From positions 4,524,712-4,588,711 of the forward strand of contig NC_011740.1 of the NCBI RefSeq assembly GCF_000026225.1: 64,000 bases of DNA. The letters are read 5' to 3'. Under the pieces are notes generated by a model. That model was not told the origin of the DNA, ran no database searches, and saw only the letters and a list, made by a program, of their open reading frames with translations. The position numbers and the translations under genes were made by a program. Positions 32,695 through 42,544 of this stretch are shown here, piece after piece. The DNA is from Escherichia fergusonii ATCC 35469. GTDB lineage: Bacteria > Pseudomonadota > Gammaproteobacteria > Enterobacterales > Enterobacteriaceae. How positions within the stretch are numbered: position 1 is the stretch's first letter; each line of letters starts with the position of its first letter.

Positions 32695-34281
32695 ATGACA
32701 AGCCTTTTGGCCGCAGAGGTAGCGAAAAGAAGAACCTTTGCAATTATTTCTCACCCGGACGCCGGTAAAACGACCATCACCGAGAAGGTGCTGCTGTTCG
32801 GACAGGCCATTCAGACTGCCGGTACAGTAAAAGGCCGTGGTTCCAACCAGCACGCTAAGTCGGACTGGATGGAGATGGAAAAGCAGCGTGGGATCTCCAT
32901 TACCACCTCTGTGATGCAGTTTCCGTATCACGACTGCCTGGTTAACCTGCTCGACACCCCCGGGCACGAAGACTTCTCGGAAGATACCTATCGTACCCTG
33001 ACGGCGGTGGACTGCTGCCTGATGGTTATCGACGCTGCAAAAGGTGTTGAAGATCGTACCCGTAAGCTGATGGAAGTTACCCGTCTGCGCGATACGCCGA
33101 TCCTTACCTTTATGAACAAACTTGACCGTGATATCCGCGATCCGATGGAGCTGCTCGATGAAGTTGAGAACGAGCTGAAAATCGGCTGCGCACCGATCAC
33201 CTGGCCGATTGGCTGCGGCAAGCTGTTTAAAGGCGTTTACCACCTTTATAAAGACGAAACCTATCTCTATCAGAGCGGTAAAGGTCACACCATTCAGGAA
33301 GTCCGTATTGTTAAAGGGCTGAATAACCCGGATCTCGATGCTGCGGTTGGTGAAGATCTGGCACAGCAGCTGCGTGACGAACTGGAACTGGTGAAAGGCG
33401 CGTCTAACGAGTTCGACAAAGAATTGTTCCTTGCGGGCGAAATTACTCCAGTGTTCTTTGGTACTGCGCTGGGTAACTTCGGCGTCGATCATATGCTGGA
33501 TGGCCTGGTAGAGTGGGCACCTGCGCCGATGCCGCGTCAGACTGATACCCGTACCGTAGAGGCGAGCGAAGATAAATTTACCGGCTTCGTATTTAAAATT
33601 CAGGCCAACATGGACCCGAAACACCGCGACCGCGTGGCGTTTATGCGCGTGGTATCCGGTAAATATGAAAAAGGCATGAAGCTGCGCCAGGTGCGCACCG
33701 CGAAAGATGTGGTGATCTCCGACGCGCTGACCTTTATGGCGGGCGACCGTTCGCATGTTGAAGAAGCGTATCCGGGCGACATCCTTGGTCTGCACAACCA
33801 CGGCACTATTCAGATCGGCGACACCTTTACCCAGGGTGAGATGATGAAGTTCACCGGTATCCCGAACTTTGCGCCGGAACTGTTCCGTCGTATCCGCCTG
33901 AAAGATCCGCTGAAGCAAAAACAGCTGCTCAAAGGGCTGGTACAGCTTTCCGAAGAGGGCGCGGTGCAGGTGTTCCGTCCGATCTCCAACAACGACCTGA
34001 TCGTTGGTGCGGTTGGTGTGCTGCAGTTTGATGTGGTGGTAGCGCGCCTGAAGAGCGAATACAACGTTGAAGCAGTGTATGAGTCAGTCAACGTTGCCAC
34101 TGCACGCTGGGTAGAATGTGCGGACGCGAAGAAATTCGAAGAGTTCAAGCGTAAGAACGAAAGCCAACTGGCGCTTGATGGCGGCGATAACCTCGCTTAC
34201 ATCGCTACCAGCATGGTCAACCTGCGCCTGGCGCAGGAACGTTATCCGGACGTTCAGTTCCACCAGACTCGCGAGCATTAA
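32695..34281 (+). CDS. prfC: Peptide chain release factor 3 with phage-altered N-terminus
   Basis: RF3, a GTPase that removes RF1/RF2 from ribosomes after peptide release and takes part in post-transfer quality control. 528 residues against 529 in K-12. Motifs: G1 HPDAGKTT (20-27), G3 DTPGHEDF, G4 NKLD; translation-factor domains II and III follow. The first residues read [13 protein letters not shown] instead of MTLSPYLQEVAKRR, the effect of prophage insertion at the 5' end. The promoter and ribosome site are now phage DNA. Function is probably kept because the change precedes the GTPase fold; expression level may differ. Confidence 0.96.
32740..32770. other. Approximate attR crossover zone within prfC
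   Basis: Phage-derived sequence ends and chromosomal prfC begins around codons 16-24. Codons 1-7 encode residues unlike native RF3, codons 8-18 encode the native residues but with unusual choices (two AGA Arg codons at 32728-32733), and normal prfC codon use follows. The exact core needs the left junction, which is outside the window. Confidence 0.6.
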
Positions 34282-34673
34282 TTCTTGCCTCCAGGGTGCG
34301 GCAGCCGCTGCGCCCTGTCAATTTCCCTTCCTTATTAGCCGCTTACGGAATGTTCTTAAAACATTCACTTTTGCTTATGTTTTAGCGGATATCCCGAGCG
34401 GTTTCAAAATTGTGATCTATATTTAACAAAGTAATGACATTTCTGACGGCGTTAAATACCGTTCAATGCGTAGATATCAGTATCTAAAGCCGTCAATTGT
34501 CATTCTACCGATATTAATAACTGATTCAGAGGCTGTAATGGTCGTTATTCATCACCCATCGCTTTTGTGATGGCGACCATTGACTTCTGTAGAGGGTGAA
34601 GTCTCTCCCTATTCAGCAATGCAACCTCGTGTTGCCAGGCTCAAATTACGAGCAAACATACAGGAATAAATCG
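34282..34673 (+). promoter_or_regulatory. osmY promoter and long leader
   Basis: TGTGATCTATATTTAACAAAG (about 34411-34431) contains the sigma-S -10 CTATATTT (34417-34424) known for osmY; AATTGTGATCTATATTTAACA also resembles a CRP site that overlaps it. About 240 bases of leader follow. No gene is seen between prfC and osmY. Confidence 0.75.
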
Positions 34674-35279
34674 ATGACTATGACAAGACTGAAGATTTCG
34701 AAAACTCTGCTGGCTGTAATGTTGACCTCTGCCGTCGCGACCGGCTCTGCCTACGCGGAAAACAACGCGCAGACTACCAATGAAAGCGCAGGGCAAAAAG
34801 TCGATAGCTCTATGAATAAAGTCGGTAATTTCATGGATGACAGCGCCATCACCGCGAAAGTGAAGGCGGCCCTGGTGGATCATGACAACATCAAGAGCAC
34901 CGATATCTCTGTCAAAACCGATCAAAAAGTCGTGACTCTGAGCGGTTTCGTTGAAAGCCAGGCTCAGGCCGAAGAGGCAGTGAAAGTGGCGAAAGGCGTT
35001 GAAGGCGTGACCTCTGTCAGCGACAAACTGCACGTTCGCGACGCTAAAGAAGGCTCTGTGAAGGGCTACGCGGGTGACACCGCCACCACCAGTGAAATCA
35101 AAGCCAAACTGCTGGCGGACGATATCGTCCCTTCACGTAAAGTGAAAGTTGAAACTACCGATGGTGTGGTTCAGCTCTCCGGTACCGTAGATTCTCAGGC
35201 ACAGAGCGACCGTGCTGAAAGTATCGCCAAAGCGGTAGACGGTGTGAAAAGCGTTAAAAATGATCTGAAAACTAAGTAA
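34674..35279 (+). CDS. osmY: Osmotically induced periplasmic chaperone OsmY
   Basis: A 201-residue periplasmic protein induced by high osmolarity and stationary phase through sigma-S. Signal peptide 1-28 ends SAYA|EN. Two BON domains (about 55-125 and 130-200) bind phospholipid. It helps folding and insertion of autotransporters. The ATG at 34674 gives the K-12 length; AGGAAT lies 10 bases upstream. Confidence 0.97.
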   Translation: MTMTRLKISKTLLAVMLTSAVATGSAYAENNAQTTNESAGQKVDSSMNKVGNFMDDSAITAKVKAALVDHDNIKSTDISVKTDQKVVTLSGFVESQAQAEEAVKVAKGVEGVTSVSDKLHVRDAKEGSVKGYAGDTATTSEIKAKLLADDIVPSRKVKVETTDGVVQLSGTVDSQAQSDRAESIAKAVDGVKSVKNDLKTK

Positions 35280-35405
35280 TTCGTCGTAATTCGACCTCCC
35301 GAACTTTGTCGGGAGGCGCGATGTGCACCACACTAAAAATATCGCATTGAGTGATTTTCACGCTCATATCAAGCGGTGACATTAACTATGGTAAAGGAGA
35401 CGCTT

Positions 35406-35567
35406 ATGTTTCGTTGGGGCATCATATTTCTGGTTATCGCGTTAATCGCCGCCGCACTTGGGTTTGGTGGTCTGGCCGGTACTGCTGCAGGCGCAGCTAA
35501 AATTGTCTTTGTCGTCGGGATTATTCTGTTCCTGGTGAGTTTGTTCATGGGCCGAAAACGACCCTAG
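35406..35567 (+). CDS. ytjA: Small inner membrane protein YtjA (DUF1328)
   Basis: A 53-residue protein with two membrane segments ([19 protein letters not shown] and [18 protein letters not shown]) and a basic end (MGRKRP). Start 35406 has AAAGGAGA 8 bases upstream. DUF1328 family, function unknown. It follows osmY by 126 bases, with a GTCGGGAGG-type hairpin between, so it may be co-induced by osmotic stress. Confidence 0.93.
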
Positions 35568-35688
35568 ATTTCAGACCATTAAGAAAATTTTATCCAAAGC
35601 CAGTCCAACGGACTGGCTTTTGCGGTTTTAGCGAATAATAAATTGCGTTACTTTGTCATTCTTTCACAACAAAAACAGGAAGGCAGAG

Positions 35689-36762
35689 GTGGGGCAGCGA
35701 ATACCTGTAACGCTTGGTAATATTGCGCCGTTGTCGCTAAGGCCGTTCCAGCCTGGACGGATTGCTCTTGTGTGCGAAGGCGGCGGACAGCGTGGAATTT
35801 TCACAGCTGGCGTGCTGGATGAGTTTATGCGCGCGCAGTTTAATCCTTTCGATCTTTATCTTGGCACATCTGCCGGAGCGCAGAACCTCTCGGCGTATAT
35901 CTGCAATCAGCCCGGTTACGCGCGCAAAGTCATCATGCGTTACACCACAAAACGCGAATTTTTCGATCCATTGCGCTTTGTCCGTGGAGGAAATCTTATC
36001 GATCTCGACTGGCTGGTGGAGGCCACCGCAAGCCAGATGCCGTTGCAAATGGACACCGCAGCGCGGCTATTTGACAGCGGCAAATCGTTTTATATGTGCG
36101 CTTGTCGTCAGGATGACTATGCGCCGAATTACTTTTTGCCAACCAAACAGAACTGGCTGGATGTGATTCGCGCCTCCAGTGCAATACCTGGCTTTTATCG
36201 TAGCGGAGTGTCGCTGGAAGGCATTAATTACCTGGATGGCGGGATCAGTGATGCGATCCCGGTTAAAGAGGCGGCAAGGCAGGGAGCAAAAACGTTGGTC
36301 GTCATCCGCACTGTGCCGTCACAAATGTACTATACGCCGCAGTGGTTCAAACGCATGGAACGCTGGTTGGGTGACAGTAGCCTGCAGCCGCTGGTCAATC
36401 TGGTGCAGCATCATGAAACCAGCTATCGTGAGATTCAGCAATTTATTGAGAAACCACCGGGCAAGCTGCGGATATTCGAAATTTATCCGCCGAAGCCATT
36501 ACATAGTATCGCGCTCGGCAGTCGGATTCCGGCGCTGCGTGAAGACTATAAGCTTGGGCGTTTATGCGGGCGTTATTTTCTGGCAACGGTCGGTAAGTTA
36601 TTGACTGAAAAAGCGCCGCTGAGCCGCCATCTGGTGCCAGTGGTGACGCCGGAGTCGATTGTTATTCCTCCTGCACCAGTCGCCAACGATACGCTGGTTG
36701 CCGAAGTGAGCGACGCTCCGCAGGCGAATGACCCGACATTTAACAATGAGGATTTGGCTTGA
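35689..36762 (+). CDS. yjjU: Patatin-like phospholipase YjjU
   Basis: A 357-residue predicted acyl hydrolase. GGGQRG forms the oxyanion hole, GTSAG carries the nucleophilic Ser, and DGG (in NYLDGGISDAIPV) the catalytic Asp: the patatin dyad. GTG start at 35689 preceded by AGGAAGG gives the K-12 length. Its stop overlaps the TTG start of yjjV, so the two are translationally coupled. The natural substrate is unknown. Confidence 0.95.
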   Translation: MGQRIPVTLGNIAPLSLRPFQPGRIALVCEGGGQRGIFTAGVLDEFMRAQFNPFDLYLGTSAGAQNLSAYICNQPGYARKVIMRYTTKREFFDPLRFVRGGNLIDLDWLVEATASQMPLQMDTAARLFDSGKSFYMCACRQDDYAPNYFLPTKQNWLDVIRASSAIPGFYRSGVSLEGINYLDGGISDAIPVKEAARQGAKTLVVIRTVPSQMYYTPQWFKRMERWLGDSSLQPLVNLVQHHETSYREIQQFIEKPPGKLRIFEIYPPKPLHSIALGSRIPALREDYKLGRLCGRYFLATVGKLLTEKAPLSRHLVPVVTPESIVIPPAPVANDTLVAEVSDAPQANDPTFNNEDLA

Positions 36763-37541
36763 TTTGCCGTTATATCGACACCCACTGCCATTTTGATTTC
36801 CCGCCGTTTAGTGGCGATGAAGAGGCCAGCCTGCAACGCGCGGCACAAGCGGGCGTAGGCAAGATCATTGTTCCGGCCACCGAGGCGGCAAATTTTGCCC
36901 GCGTGCAGGCGTTAGCGGAAAATTATCAACCGCTGTATGCCGCTTTAGGGTTGCATCCGGGGATGTTGGAAAAACATAACGATGCATCGCTGGATCAGTT
37001 ACAGCAGGCGTTGGGAAGACGTCCGACGAAGGTGGTGGCGGTGGGGGAGATCGGCCTGGATCTCTTTGGTGACGATCCGCAATTTGAGAGGCAGCAGTGG
37101 TTGCTTGATGAACAACTGAAACTGGCGAAACGCTACGATCTGCCGGTGATCCTTCATTCACGGCGCACGCACGACAAACTGGCGATGCATCTTAAACGCC
37201 AAAATTTGCCACGCACTGGTGTGGTTCATGGTTTTTCTGGCAGCCTGCAACAGGCCGAACGGTTTGTGCAGCTGGGCTACAAAATTGGCGTAGGCGGTAC
37301 TATCACCTACCCACGCGCCAGTAAAACCCGCGATGTCATCGCAAAATTACCGTTGGCATCGTTGTTGTTGGAAACCGACGCACCGGATATGCCGCTCAAT
37401 GGTTTTCAGGGGCAGCCTAATCGCCCTGAACAGGCCGCCCGTGTGTTTGCCGTGCTGTGCGAGTTACGCCCGGAACCCGCGGATGAGATTGCCGAAGTGT
37501 TGCTTAATAACACGTATGCGGTGTTTAACGTTCGTGGGTAG
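36759..37541 (+). CDS. yjjV: TatD-family metal-dependent hydrolase YjjV
   Basis: A 260-residue TIM-barrel amidohydrolase-type enzyme of the TatD DNase family. Metal ligands: HCH in DTHCHFD, Glu in VGEIGLD, His in LHSRR and VHGFSG, and Asp in ETDAP. TTG start overlaps the yjjU stop. Likely a DNase or 3' exonuclease-like hydrolase; the substrate is not settled. Confidence 0.95.
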   Translation: MICRYIDTHCHFDFPPFSGDEEASLQRAAQAGVGKIIVPATEAANFARVQALAENYQPLYAALGLHPGMLEKHNDASLDQLQQALGRRPTKVVAVGEIGLDLFGDDPQFERQQWLLDEQLKLAKRYDLPVILHSRRTHDKLAMHLKRQNLPRTGVVHGFSGSLQQAERFVQLGYKIGVGGTITYPRASKTRDVIAKLPLASLLLETDAPDMPLNGFQGQPNRPEQAARVFAVLCELRPEPADEIAEVLLNNTYAVFNVRG

Positions 37542-37549
37542 TCTGCCCT

Positions 37550-37640
37550 TCGTAAGCCGGATAAGGCGTTCACACCGCATCCGGCAGTCGGCGCACAATG
37601 CCTGATGCGACGCTGACGCGTCTTATCATGCCTACAAGTC
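37550..37640. repeat. REP/BIME element after yjjV
   Basis: GCCGGATAAGGCG...CGCATCCGGC (37556-37584) and a second, diverged unit TGCCTGATGCGACGCTGACGCG...TTATCATGCC (37599-37630) in opposite orientation. Typical of E. coli 3' regions between convergent genes (yjjV and yjjW). Confidence 0.85.
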
Positions 37641-37670
37641 TGTGCCGAACCGTAGGCTGCATCCGCCATG

Positions 37671-38534
37671 TCACAAATACAGCGCCGGAAATATTAATCG
37701 GCTCACCCCGTGCTCCCGTAACGCATCAGCCAATTGCTCAACGTCTTCCGGCGTGGCGCTCGCCCAGCTTTGCGCCTCGCCATACACGCCGTGAGCATGA
37801 AACGCGTTCAGGCGTACCGGAACATCGCCAAGTTGCCTGATAAACTCCGCCAGCTCATCGATATGCTGCAAATAATCCACGTGGCCTGGGATTACCAGCA
37901 AACGCAGTTCTGCCAGTTTGCCGCGCTCGGCAAGCAGACTAATGCTGCGCTTGATCTGCTGATTATCGCGTCCGGTTAGCTGTTGATGACATTCGCTTCC
38001 CCACGCTTTGAGGTCGAGCATCGCGCCGTCGCACACCGGGAGTAATTTTTCCCAGCCGGTTTCGCTCAACATGCCGTTACTGTCCACCAGACAGGTGAGA
38101 TGACACAGTTGTGGATCATTTTTGATAGCAGTAAACAGCGCCACCACAAACGGTAACTGGGTCGTGGCTTCGCCGCCGCTTACCGTTATCCCTTCAATAA
38201 ACAGCACCGCTTTGCGGACGTGACTAAGCACCTCGTCCACGTTCATGGATTGCGCCATCGGCGTAGCGTGTTGTGGACACATCTTCAGGCAGGTATCACA
38301 CTGCTCGCAGACGGCTGCATTCCACACTACTTTGCTGTTAACAATCTGCAACGCCTGATGCGGACACTGTGGCACGCACTCACCGCAATCATTACAGCGC
38401 CCCATTGTCCACGGATTGTGACAGTTTTTGCAGCGCAGATTACAGCCCTGTAAAAACAGAGCCAGACGACTGCCTGGCCCGTCAACGCAGGAGAAGGGGA
38501 TAATCTTACTGACTAAAGCGCATCTGCTGTTCAT
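37671..38534 (-). CDS. yjjW: Glycyl-radical enzyme activating protein YjjW
   Basis: A 287-residue radical-SAM activase. The CxxxCxxC cluster motif is in GCNLRCKNC (about 30-38), followed by two ferredoxin-type clusters (CNDCGECVPQCP, CEQCDTCLKMCP). It would generate the glycyl radical of its partner YjjI, whose gene overlaps it by 29 bases upstream on the same strand. Active only without oxygen. Confidence 0.95.
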   Translation of the reverse strand: MNSRCALVSKIIPFSCVDGPGSRLALFLQGCNLRCKNCHNPWTMGRCNDCGECVPQCPHQALQIVNSKVVWNAAVCEQCDTCLKMCPQHATPMAQSMNVDEVLSHVRKAVLFIEGITVSGGEATTQLPFVVALFTAIKNDPQLCHLTCLVDSNGMLSETGWEKLLPVCDGAMLDLKAWGSECHQQLTGRDNQQIKRSISLLAERGKLAELRLLVIPGHVDYLQHIDELAEFIRQLGDVPVRLNAFHAHGVYGEAQSWASATPEDVEQLADALREHGVSRLIFPALYL

Positions 38535-40056
38535 GGCTTATAACGCGCGGCTGGCGTTCCAGAATACGAGTGTTGCGTGCGGCTTCTTCTCCCAGCCAGG
38601 TGGTATTGGTACGTGAACCTTCGGCACGATATTTTTCTAAATCCGACAAACGCACCATATAACCGGTAACGCGAACCAGATCGCTACCGCTGACATTGGC
38701 GGTAAATTCACGCATTCCGGCTTTAAAGGCACCGAGGCAAAGCTGTACCAGCGCCTGCGGATTACGTTTGATGGTTTCGTCGAGCGTCAAAATGTCGCTG
38801 ATGCCGGAATAATAATAAGCATGATGCGGGGCGACAGTTTGCAGATGGGTGATCGGATCTGGCTCATCGCCATATGGCAAACGTGCGCCCGGCGTGGTGC
38901 CGATATCGGAACTTATCCCCGACTGTGCGTGTAACATGGCGCGTTTTTGCCAGCCATATTTCACGGGGGTATTGGCGACAAACTCCGCCAGTTGCGCGCT
39001 AATGCGATAACCCACTTCATTTGCGGCGGCTTCTTTACCGTAACGCGCGGCAACTCCTTCTTTTTCACACAGCAAGTTAACCGCTTCCGCCAGCCCATAC
39101 ATGCCAAACATTGGCACAAAACGTTCAGGGTTAATCAGCCCTTCTTTCACCAGGAAGCTATTCTCAAAGAAGTGTGATTGTTGATAGAGGAATTCACACC
39201 GCGCATCGATGATGGCGATCTGCTGTTGGCAGTAGTGCGGTAGAGTGCGCGTAAAGAAGTCATCCAGCGATTCGCTGCGCTCGGCAATGGCTTTCAGGTT
39301 AAGGCGTACCAGCGTGCTGCCACCACCCGCCAGCGGCAGTGAGTTGTAACAGCTCACAATCCCGTAGCCCCCTTTTGTGAAAATTTTATCATGCACGGGA
39401 CCGTTGGCGATGTGCGGTTTGCTACATTCACAGATGTTTTTCGCCACTTCCAGCAGCAGGTCATCAGGGGTGATTTCAGGATCGTAGATAAAAGTCAGGT
39501 TCGGTGAAACCTGCTTCAGCTCTGCGTCTGCGCGTAAAATCGCACGGGTAATGGGTGAATCAGATGGGCCAATATTGGCGTGCATAAAGGCGTCTGGCAG
39601 GGTTCTGTCGAGATAACGCCAGAAACGTTTTATTCGAATATCGATCTCGTCTTGTGTTAGAATTCTAACATACGGTTGCAACAACGCATCCAGTTGCCCC
39701 AGGTAGACCGGCATCGATGTGACCGAAGGAACGTGGTGGTAAAGAATGGTCAGCAGAGAGAGTGCGTCATCAAGATCTTTTGCGCCTTCCAGCTCCAGCC
39801 ATTCTGAACCGTTGGCCAAAAAACGGGCGTAATCGGGTAAGACATAGCGCGGTTTATACGGCGCATGACCTTCAAACATATCGCAGATTACACCTTCATC
39901 CAGCGCGCGGCGGGCTTCGGCAGGCAACGCCGGGTAAGGCAGATTGTTTTCTGCTTCCAGTGCCAGAAAATGGCGTTTCTGCTCCGGGCTAAGTACCGGG
40001 CTGGTGACAATTTGCTGGCAACGTTGTTGCAGTGCATTTTCATGAGAAGTGGGCAT
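38506..40056 (-). CDS. yjjI: Glycyl-radical-enzyme-like protein YjjI
   Basis: A 516-residue protein paired with activase YjjW. The C-terminal RVTGYMVRLSD contains the glycine in a glycyl-radical context. The substrate is unknown; deoC-linked position suggests a role with acetaldehyde or deoxyribose metabolism, but this is only inference. The gene body holds deoP1 and two DeoR operators for the divergent deo operon (39376 and 39655). Confidence 0.92.
   Translation of the reverse strand: MPTSHENALQQRCQQIVTSPVLSPEQKRHFLALEAENNLPYPALPAEARRALDEGVICDMFEGHAPYKPRYVLPDYARFLANGSEWLELEGAKDLDDALSLLTILYHHVPSVTSMPVYLGQLDALLQPYVRILTQDEIDIRIKRFWRYLDRTLPDAFMHANIGPSDSPITRAILRADAELKQVSPNLTFIYDPEITPDDLLLEVAKNICECSKPHIANGPVHDKIFTKGGYGIVSCYNSLPLAGGGSTLVRLNLKAIAERSESLDDFFTRTLPHYCQQQIAIIDARCEFLYQQSHFFENSFLVKEGLINPERFVPMFGMYGLAEAVNLLCEKEGVAARYGKEAAANEVGYRISAQLAEFVANTPVKYGWQKRAMLHAQSGISSDIGTTPGARLPYGDEPDPITHLQTVAPHHAYYYSGISDILTLDETIKRNPQALVQLCLGAFKAGMREFTANVSGSDLVRVTGYMVRLSDLEKYRAEGSRTNTTWLGEEAARNTRILERQPRVISHEQQMRFSQ
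39376..39391. promoter_or_regulatory. DeoR operator OE (distal, inside yjjI)
   Basis: TGTGAAAATTTTATCA, an imperfect copy of the DeoR palindrome TGTTAGAATTCTAACA. It lies exactly 279 bp from the operator at 39655, the spacing reported for K-12 OE, which supports the assignment despite mismatches. Confidence 0.75.
39655..39670. promoter_or_regulatory. DeoR operator O1 at deoP1 (inside yjjI)
   Basis: Perfect palindrome TGTTAGAATTCTAACA overlapping the distal deo promoter. DeoR binds without deoxyribose-5-phosphate and loops DNA to O2 and OE. It is 599 bp from O2, as in K-12. Confidence 0.9.
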
Positions 40057-40164
40057 CTTCTGTTCCTTTTATGCCGAAGGTGATGCGCCATTGTAAGAAG
40101 TTTCGTGATGTTCACTTTGATCCTGATGCGTTTGCCACCACTGACGCATTCATTTGAAAGTGAA

Positions 40165-40269
40165 TTATTTGAACCAGATCGCATTACAGTGATGCAAACT
40201 TGTAAGTAGATTTCCTTAATTGTGATGTATATCGAAGTGTGTTGCGGAGTAGATGTTAGAATACTAACA
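40165..40269 (+). promoter_or_regulatory. deoP2 with CRP/CytR sites and DeoR operator O2
   Basis: CRP sites: TTATTTGAACCAGATCGCATTA (40165-40186, CRP-2) and AATTGTGATGTATATCGAAGTG (40218-40239, CRP-1), with CytR expected between them. O2 is TGTTAGAATACTAACA (40254-40269), overlapping the -10 TAGAAT. The deoC start follows at 40314. Confidence 0.88.
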
Positions 40270-40313
40270 AACTCGCAAGGTGAATTTTATTGGCGACAAG
40301 CCAGGAGAATGAA

Positions 40314-41093
40314 ATGACTGATCTGAAAGCAAGCAGCCTGCGTGCACTGAAATTGATGGACCTGACCACCCTGAATGACGACGACACCGACGAGAAAGTG
40401 ATCGCTCTGTGTCATCAGGCCAAAACTCCGGTCGGCAATACCGCCGCTATCTGTATCTACCCTCGCTTTATCCCGATTGCTCGCAAAACGCTGAAAGAGC
40501 AGGGCACCCCGGAAATCCGTATCGCTACGGTAACTAACTTCCCACACGGTAACGACGACATCGAAATCGCGCTGGCAGAAACCCGTGCGGCAATCGCCTA
40601 CGGTGCCGATGAAGTTGACGTAGTGTTCCCGTACCGTGCACTGATGGCGGGTAACGAGCAGGTTGGTTTTGATCTGGTGAAAGCCTGTAAAGAGGCTTGC
40701 GCGGCAGCGAACGTACTGCTGAAAGTGATCATCGAAACTGGCGAACTGAAAGACGAAGCGCTGATCCGTAAAGCGTCTGAAATATCCATCAAAGCGGGTG
40801 CTGATTTCATCAAAACCTCTACCGGTAAAGTGGCTGTGAATGCGACGCCGGAAAGCGCGCGCATCATGATGGAAGTGATTCGCGACATGGGCGTAGAAAA
40901 AACCGTTGGTTTCAAACCGGCGGGCGGCGTGCGTACTGCGGAAGATGCGCAGAAATATCTTGCCATCGCAGATGAACTGTTCGGTGCTGACTGGGCTGAT
41001 GCGCGTCACTACCGCTTTGGTGCTTCCAGCCTGCTGGCAAGCCTGCTGAAAGCGCTGGGCCACGGCGACGGTAAGAGCGCCAGCAGCTACTAA
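40314..41093 (+). CDS. deoC: Deoxyribose-phosphate aldolase
   Basis: A 259-residue class I aldolase cleaving 2-deoxyribose-5-phosphate to glyceraldehyde-3-phosphate and acetaldehyde. The Schiff-base Lys is in DFIKTSTGK; the proton-relay Lys is in VGFKPAGG. First gene of the deo operon for nucleoside use. Start 40314 follows AGGAGA and gives the K-12 length. Confidence 0.98.
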
Positions 41094-41103
41094 GGCTTGA
41101 TTT

Positions 41104-41132
41104 GCCGGATGACGCAGCGATGCTCATCCGGT
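41104..41132. repeat. REP element between deoC and deoA
   Basis: GCCGGATGA...TCATCCGG palindromic unit. May stabilise upstream deoC mRNA. Confidence 0.75.
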
Positions 41133-41170
41133 TCCCCGATTACCTCGTCTCTTTTCCACGGGAGGTTACC

Positions 41171-42493
41171 TTGTTTCTCGCACAAGAAATTATTCGTAAA
41201 AAACGTGATGGTCATGCGCTGAGCGATGAAGAAATTCGCTTCTTTATCAACGGTATTCGCGACAACACTATCTCCGAAGGGCAGATTGCCGCCCTCGCGA
41301 TGACCATTTTCTTCCACGATATGACAATGCCGGAGCGTGTCTCGCTGACGATGGCGATGCGAGATTCAGGAACCGTTCTCGACTGGAAAAGCCTGCATCT
41401 GAATGGCCCGATTGTTGATAAACACTCGACCGGCGGCGTCGGCGATGTGACTTCGCTGATGTTGGGGCCGATGGTCGCTGCCTGTGGCGGCTATATTCCG
41501 ATGATCTCCGGTCGCGGCCTCGGCCATACTGGCGGTACGCTCGACAAGTTGGAATCCATCCCTGGCTTCGACATTTTCCCGGATGACAACCGTTTCCGCG
41601 AAATTATTAAAGACGTCGGCGTGGCGATTATCGGCCAGACCAGCTCACTGGCTCCGGCAGATAAACGTTTCTACGCGACCCGCGATATTACCGCAACCGT
41701 GGATTCCATCCCGCTGATCACTGCCTCGATCCTGGCGAAGAAACTTGCGGAAGGTCTGGACGCGCTGGTGATGGACGTGAAAGTGGGTAGCGGCGCGTTT
41801 ATGCCGACCTACGAACTCTCTGAAGCCCTTGCCGAAGCGATTGTTGGCGTGGCTAACGGCGCTGGCGTGCGCACCACCGCGCTGCTCACCGATATGAATC
41901 AGGTGCTGGCCTCCAGTGCAGGTAACGCGGTTGAAGTTCGTGAAGCGGTGCAGTTCCTGACTGGTGAGTATCGTAACCCGCGTCTGTTTGATGTCACGAT
42001 GGCGTTGTGTGTGGAGATGCTTACCTCCGGCAAACTGGCGAAAGATGACGCCGAAGCGCGCGCGAAATTGCAGGCGGTACTGGACAACGGTAAAGCGGCA
42101 GAAGTCTTTGGTCGTATGGTAGCGGCACAAAAAGGCCCGACCGACTTCGTTGAGAACTACGCGAAGTATCTGCCGACAGCGATGCTGACGAAAGCAGTCT
42201 ATGCTGATACCGAAGGTTTTGTCAGTGAAATGGATACCCGCGCGCTGGGAATGGCAGTGGTTGCAATGGGCGGCGGTCGCCGTCAGGCATCTGACACCAT
42301 CGATTACAGCGTCGGCTTTACTGATATGGCGCGTCTGGGCGACCAGGTAGACGGTCAGCGTCCGCTGGCGGTTATCCACGCGAAAGACGAAAACAGCTGG
42401 CAGGAAGCGGCGAAAGCGGTGAAAGCGGCAATTAAACTTGCCGATAAAGCACCGGAAAGCACACCAACTGTCTATCGCCGTATCAGCGAATAA
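41171..42493 (+). CDS. deoA: Thymidine phosphorylase
   Basis: A 440-residue enzyme converting thymidine and phosphate to thymine and deoxyribose-1-phosphate. The signature [17 protein letters not shown] (about 113-129) binds phosphate and nucleoside. The TTG start at 41171 follows GGAGG and gives the known length, whereas earlier in-frame codons fall in the REP sequence. Confidence 0.98.
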
Positions 42494-42544
42494 CGGTATA
42501 CTGATCTGATCATTTAAATTTGAAGCACTGAGTACGGAGAACAT

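Noticed and set aside
32590..33918. 442-codon leftward frame opposite prfC
   Set aside because: Antisense shadow of a conserved gene; no ribosome site or known protein.
40287..41063. 258-codon leftward frame opposite deoC
   Set aside because: Antisense shadow within an essential, conserved gene.
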